Part shown: in pieces, positions 59,445-64,000 of the stretch
Layout: each line of letters opens with the position of its first letter
Numbering within the stretch: the first letter of the stretch is position 1
NCBI GenBank assembly: GCA_036971615.1
Contig: JAYKKR010000026.1
Coordinates: forward strand, 372,001 to 436,000
Reading direction: 5' to 3'
Length of the DNA: 64,000 nt
Source of the DNA: Amyloporia xantha
Lineage: Eukaryota; Basidiomycota; Agaricomycetes; Polyporales; Adustoporiaceae
Notes under the pieces: model-generated
What the model saw: only the letters and a program-made list of their open reading frames with translations
Told to the model about the DNA's origin: nothing
Databases searched by the model: none
Made by a program: the position numbers and the translations under genes

Positions 59445-61572
59445 TTAGCACGAAAATATATTTCTCGCTATGTACAACGGGTCGTGTCTACAGCACAGCG
59501 ACCGAGAAGTCGACTTACCTCGCATCACTCCAGAGACCTCGCAAACGGCTGCAGCTCCCGCGACGAACCTCCGCACTCGCGTCAGCCCCGTCAGCGCGCC
59601 CGAGGCCTCGTTTCGGTGAATGATACCAAACTCGGCCATCCGGATGGGCAGCTCCTTGTAGCTCCGGTCGCGCGAGTCGAAGATCAGACAGTGGCCGGGG
59701 CAGTTCATCGGCTTCAGCGCCCACCCCTCCTTCTCAATGTTGAGCGTGAACATGTCGTCCCTGTAGTTCTGCCAGTGCCCGGACGTTTCCCAGAGCTTGC
59801 TGTGGTACATGTTCGGCGAGATGACTGCAAACAGGGTCACGAAAATAAGCGAAGGAAGAAGCGAGGCAGTCACCTTCTTGATAGCCTCGCTTGAAGTACT
59901 CAGACTGTAAAAGCGAAGTGAGCGATCCGAGAGGACGATTAGATAACGCAGAGTGCGCACCCGCATGAGCTCGACGAGAGTGTTGTAGATCCTGGTGCCG
60001 TGTGGCAACCAGAAACAGCTACCAGGACTAAGGTCGTTGAAGAAGAACAGCTCTTGTTCCTGGAATTTCTATTAGCCTACGCGTCAACCAGCGGCCCTAA
60101 AGACAGACCTTTCCGATCTTCCTATGGTCACGTCGTGCTGCCTCCGCGAGGAACTCTTTATATTCGGCAAGCTGCTTCTTGTCCGGGAACGAGATGCCGT
60201 AGATTCGCTGCAGAGAATCATTGCTCGGATCTCCGAGGAAATACGAGGCGGAGTTCTGCAAGAGCATAGACAGTGAGAGGGAAGTGGGCAAGTGACGCGC
60301 ATTGATCTACCTTCGTAACCATGAACGCCTTGATCTTGCCCGTGTGAGGGATGTGGGGGCCGACACACAGGTCCACCATCGGCCCACAGCGGTACACGGT
60401 GGTCGACGTGCCATCGGGAATCTTCGACTCAATGAGATGTTTCTTGTACTTGTTGTACTACGTGCAATACAGTCAGTCCACACAACCTGCGCGGCAGCTT
60501 GAGCATGCAGACTCACGGCGAACATCTCGAGCAGCTTCTCCTTCGAAACGACGAGTCGCTCAAACTTCTGCTTCTCTCTAATCGCCACGTCGGAGAGCTT
60601 CTCCAGAGCGGGATAGTCTGCATTCGTGACGACCCTTCACGAGATATTCTCAGTCGAAGGGTTCAATGCGACACCGATAGATCTCACCGTTCGTCGATCG
60701 CCATTTCGTAGAAGAATCCTTCCTCCGTGGGCGGGCCAATACACAAGTGACATCCGTAGTGACGCTCCGCGGCCTCTCCCAAGACGTGAGCCGACGAGTG
60801 CCAGAAAACGCGCTTGCCTGAAGACTCGGATGAGTGAGAGGCCAGAATATCTCCACAGAAGAACAGCTTGAGCCTGAGAGACGCTCACCTTCCGGATGCT
60901 CAAAGTCGAGCAGCTCTAGGGAGCACGAGGCTTCGAGAGGTCGCTCCAGATCCCATACGTCGCCATCCACCTAGCAGGAGTTAGCAAAGCGGGCCACAGT
61001 CCCGCAAATTCCCCACCTTTGCAATGACAATGCGATCGGCAAGACCCTTCGAGATCTCTTTTGCAACGTCCATCGGACTTGTCTCCCAGCTCGTTCCTTT
61101 GCGTTTTGATCCATCTGGCAAGGTGATTTCGATCTCCTGACGAGGCTGCGCTGTGTCCGAAGAAGTCAAGCATGCTCAACACCGCGTAATTTCAGTGTAC
61201 ACACATTTTACCCACTCGTCGTACTCGGCTTTCAGTTGGTCGAACATTTTGATACGGTGATCGAAGAACTCCGGAGGAGGTTGCAGCTAACCAGTACGAG
61301 TTCAGCGTATGCACACAGTCCATAGTGCATGTACATGCCTCCAATGGTTGGCCAGTGGCCGCGGCACTCTTGTCCTTCTTGTCCTTCGGTTTCTTGCCTT
61401 CATTTGCATGGGGACCCTGTAACGCTGGAAGCTGCGCAGGCTGTGAAGTAGACGCGACTGGCGTAGTCATATTAGAGACTAGACGAGCTGTCGAATAGTG
61501 ATGTCTGCAGGATTGGAGAACGCGGTGGTGGGCTAATGTACAAAGACGAGCTCGATTCAGCACTCGAAGCAT
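59445..61572 (-). pseudogene. ThrRS copy B, 3'-truncated
   Basis: The copy starts at the same presequence Met and retains the TGS and editing domains and the first part of the catalytic core through TRVRRFV. It then enters element DNA, which supplies an unrelated tail to a stop at 59445. Motif 3 and the anticodon-binding domain are missing, so it cannot be an active synthetase. It carries the alternative alleles described for the duplicated segment. Upstream (to the right) it is followed by E2b rather than by a native flank within the window. Confidence 0.9.
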
Positions 61573-61655
61573 GAATTCAAGGCCGAGTCACCAGCCTAGC
61601 GCTCAAATGAATCACTCGTCTCTCATGCCGATGAGATAAGATAAAAAGACGAAAG

Positions 61656-64000
61656 ATCAGCCACGCTCGCAGCCTCGATCGGTCGCTCGCTCACGACGCA
61701 GCCCGTCTTTCGCCTTCGATCGCGTCCCTTGGAGCTCCCTGCCATTCCGACCGGCCGTTCGCCTCAACAGCCATCTGCTTGCTGCATCTCTCTCCTCTAT
61801 GCGCATGCCTCCTGCCCGTCTCGCATTCACGGCTGCAGCTCATCTCCCTCCGCTTGCCGTCCGCGTACAGGTTAGAGCAGATACTCGACAACGGTCAGTC
61901 TTCAAAGCTTCACCGTCCATCTCACGCAGACGCGATAGCACCGTGGTCCTATCATGCACCACCGCGTCCGCTCTACACGCTTGAATCACAACGGGTAGCA
62001 TGCACGTTCAGCTCCTCATCGCCCGGCTGTAGTGAGCTGACGATATATCTGATCTGTTCCCAGTCGAATACCAGCCACGGACAGTCCTTCCAACACAGCT
62101 CCCCTCTGCGTGCGCCGTCCGTTGATCGCGCCATTCGCTACACGTACATACACGAATCAGCCATGCCGTCAGGCACTCACACGATCCCCAGACCACCCTG
62201 CCGACAACAACAGCACGCTGTCAAGTCGGGAGCCGTGCAGCGCCCATGTCGAGCCCCGCCGGTCTCTGCTCCCAATCTCCGTCAACATCATCCGTCAAGA
62301 CTGACTCGTCGTTGCCCCTCCCGTTGCCCCTACGCGCCCCCGCCGTCCGGCTATCCAAACATGAACAATCGAGCTGCATTCTCCGTCCAGCCCGTTGCCC
62401 AGTTAAGCAGCGCGCTCGCCTCTTACATGCCTACTCACACTTACAGCACCTCGCGCATGCTGTCCACGAGCTAGCGCATGTCGTTCCGTCTGACAGCGGG
62501 GCGGACAGCGCTCGTCCGTTCGACGACCTCGCGCTGTCCGTCGGACTATGGGCGCGGTCCGTGCGCTGACGTTGACGGCGTTCACACCGTCCGGCAGCAG
62601 TCTAGCGCCAGCGCATGCTCTGTCTCAATACTGCGAGACTACCAGGGCGGGCTTTCTTCTTACGTAGGTAGACGGTGTTCCTCCCCGCCGTCCTCGAGCA
62701 GCGCATCTCGTGCTGTCCGGCAGGGAGGTCGGGGGCGGCGTTCATTCAATGATCACACGCCGTCCGCCATGGACTGGGGGCCAGGCATCATCTGTCGGGG
62801 GTGGTGCCCGTGGTCTCTGGTCTCGATGGCACACTGCTCCGTTCCAGAGGCGGAGCGGGGTCTACTACCGCGGCGTGTCGGTTGTGCGTGTGGGAGCCGT
62901 GCATCGCCGTCCGGCGGACAAAGCATGGGTGCGGATCCGGCTCAAGGAGCGCGCACAGGGCACTGACGACGCTCCAGTCGTCGTCGGAATCGTCGTCTTC
63001 TGGACGATGCAGACTGCGAGAGCGCAGGGGCTGTCGTCTATCGCACATCGCCCGGTGCAGCTCGTATGCGGGAACGAGACGGCTCGCGTGCATCCGTCCA
63101 AAACGAGTCGAGGCCGTTGGCCAATCAGGCGTCTTGTGGGAGGTACCGACGCTGCACCTGCGGAGCGCATCAACGCGCATGCCCTCGTCGGACGAGGCAT
63201 GGTGCGAGTGCTTCCCTGGGCGCAAGCGCGCCGACGTCCAAGTCGTCTACTGGACGATCCAGACAGCGCGCGGCCGTCCACCTGAGTCCGCCTACAGAAC
63301 GGTACGTATCTTAACATCTACTTACTCTTTCGACTGAGCACTCGTGGTGGTTCGGGCGGGTGGCGCACTGCTCGGCAACAGACGGACGATGCGTGTGGGC
63401 GCATCCGTCCGCGCCGTCGCTCTGTTACAGGACGCAACGGTTGACGTCGGACGGCATAGCCGCGGCGCTGCTGTGGGGACAGACGTCCACCCTGCGCTGG
63501 ATGCGCTTGCCGATCACTCGATGAAAGCGGGGGACCGCGCTGGACGTCTCGCCCAGAGACACTGCAGGCGCGGACGTCTGCGACGCCGTTATGTACCTGT
63601 CATGTAGTCTACACGAATAAAGTAGCAAACATATATCTGTTCAACGCGGTTAGCCACGAGTCTTCGGACATGTAAACAAAATGCGAGCTTACCAAGCGCC
63701 GTGCGCGCTCGGGCGTGCTACCGCGATGCTGACTCCCTGCACCTGCAGTCGCCGTCCGTCGCTCTCGCTCGATCTCGATCTCGATCTCGTCCGAACCAGC
63801 GCGCCCGACTTGTCATGCGAAGCGTTCCATCCACGGGCGCAGACAACGTAGCACCTCAGGCTACATTCCGCGCGGGTGGACTTCGGAGGGTCTGGCTTCC
63901 GTTCTAGAGCAACAAACAGTCAGCAGTGAGTCCGACATACAAGATTTCGAATACACACGTACCGTACGCGCCGAAGAGTGCCGACGCCATACAAGATGCG
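61656..64000. mobile_element. E-family element, copy E2b, left 2.3 kb (runs off the window)
   Basis: Nearly identical to the start of E2a, with scattered substitutions (for example near 62462, 62527, 62698, 63292 and 63437). The array therefore has at least two elements here too, and further ThrRS fragments are expected beyond the window. Confidence 0.7.

Larger units (their letters stand above)
50867..59561. mobile_element. E-family element, copy E2a (8.7 kb)
   Basis: The element lies between complete ThrRS and truncated ThrRS. Its left end (ccacgctcgcagcctcgatcg) resembles that of E1, and its right end contains aaatatatttctcgctatgt about 110 bases before the junction, again like E1. Internal homology blocks with E1 are in the same order and orientation. 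The right part has a G-rich tandem repeat (59190-59370). No recognisable enzyme is encoded. The leftmost 2 kb is rich in CCGTCC/GGACGG with open frames in several registers, a composition effect. The left boundary is uncertain by some tens of bases because no third ThrRS copy is in view. Confidence 0.65.

Noticed and set aside
1..64000. tRNA, rRNA or other structural RNA genes
   Set aside because: I looked for B-box-like words and rRNA-like stretches and found nothing convincing; an RNA search tool could still find one.

Overview
The window looks like nuclear DNA of a filamentous basidiomycete, most likely an Agaricomycete. Genes are packed closely and broken by many introns of about 45-60 bases. 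Several families are typical of these fungi (UstYa-type DUF3328 proteins, a DUF6534-type membrane protein, an F-box-like protein). The conserved genes (MRE11, an IGHMBP2/Hcs1-type helicase, CSTF2, threonyl-tRNA synthetase, ArfGAP) have fungal architecture. All exon models here come from reading splice signals and conserved motifs by eye. No search was run.

Region 1 (1-7.7 kb) looks like the right-hand part of a biosynthetic cluster. It holds the 3' part of a flavin-containing monooxygenase, a spliced UstYa-like (DUF3328) gene with both HxxHC motifs, and a secreted precursor of about 282 residues with 12 tandem repeats around DDLFIKYD, separated by RR/KR Kex2-type sites. This combination is the gene logic of dikaritin RiPPs (the ustiloxin, phomopsin and asperipin type). 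A DUF6534-like membrane protein gene follows.

Region 2 (7.8-12.4 kb) is ordinary housekeeping DNA: a complete MRE11 gene and an F-box-like gene.

Region 3 (12.4-36.5 kb) is a 24-kb array. A complete ArfGAP gene on the minus strand is followed by a 9.0-kb element (E1a), an ArfGAP copy lacking its 3' end, a second nearly identical element (E1b), and a third 3'-truncated ArfGAP copy that joins the apparent native upstream flank. Allele differences among the three gene copies form a mosaic of the kind produced when a circular molecule integrates by a single crossover in shared homology.

Region 4 (36.6-47.5 kb) holds the helicase, a small heat-shock protein, degenerate repeats, a 1,264-bp miniature LTR element with a perfect 5-bp target duplication, and CSTF2.

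Region 5 (47.6-64 kb) repeats the architecture of region 3 with a different host gene. A complete, probably dual-targeted threonyl-tRNA synthetase gene is followed by an 8.7-kb element (E2a), a 3'-truncated ThrRS copy, and a second element (E2b) that runs off the window. E1 and E2 differ in sequence but share diverged homologous blocks in the same order and orientation, so they are one family found at two unrelated genes. I recognise no protein family in them. They carry TATA boxes, splice-like signals and short conserved reading frames. The two most interesting systems are therefore the putative basidiomycete dikaritin-like cluster and this E family, whose copies carry about 2 kb of the 5' part of the gene they sit beside.
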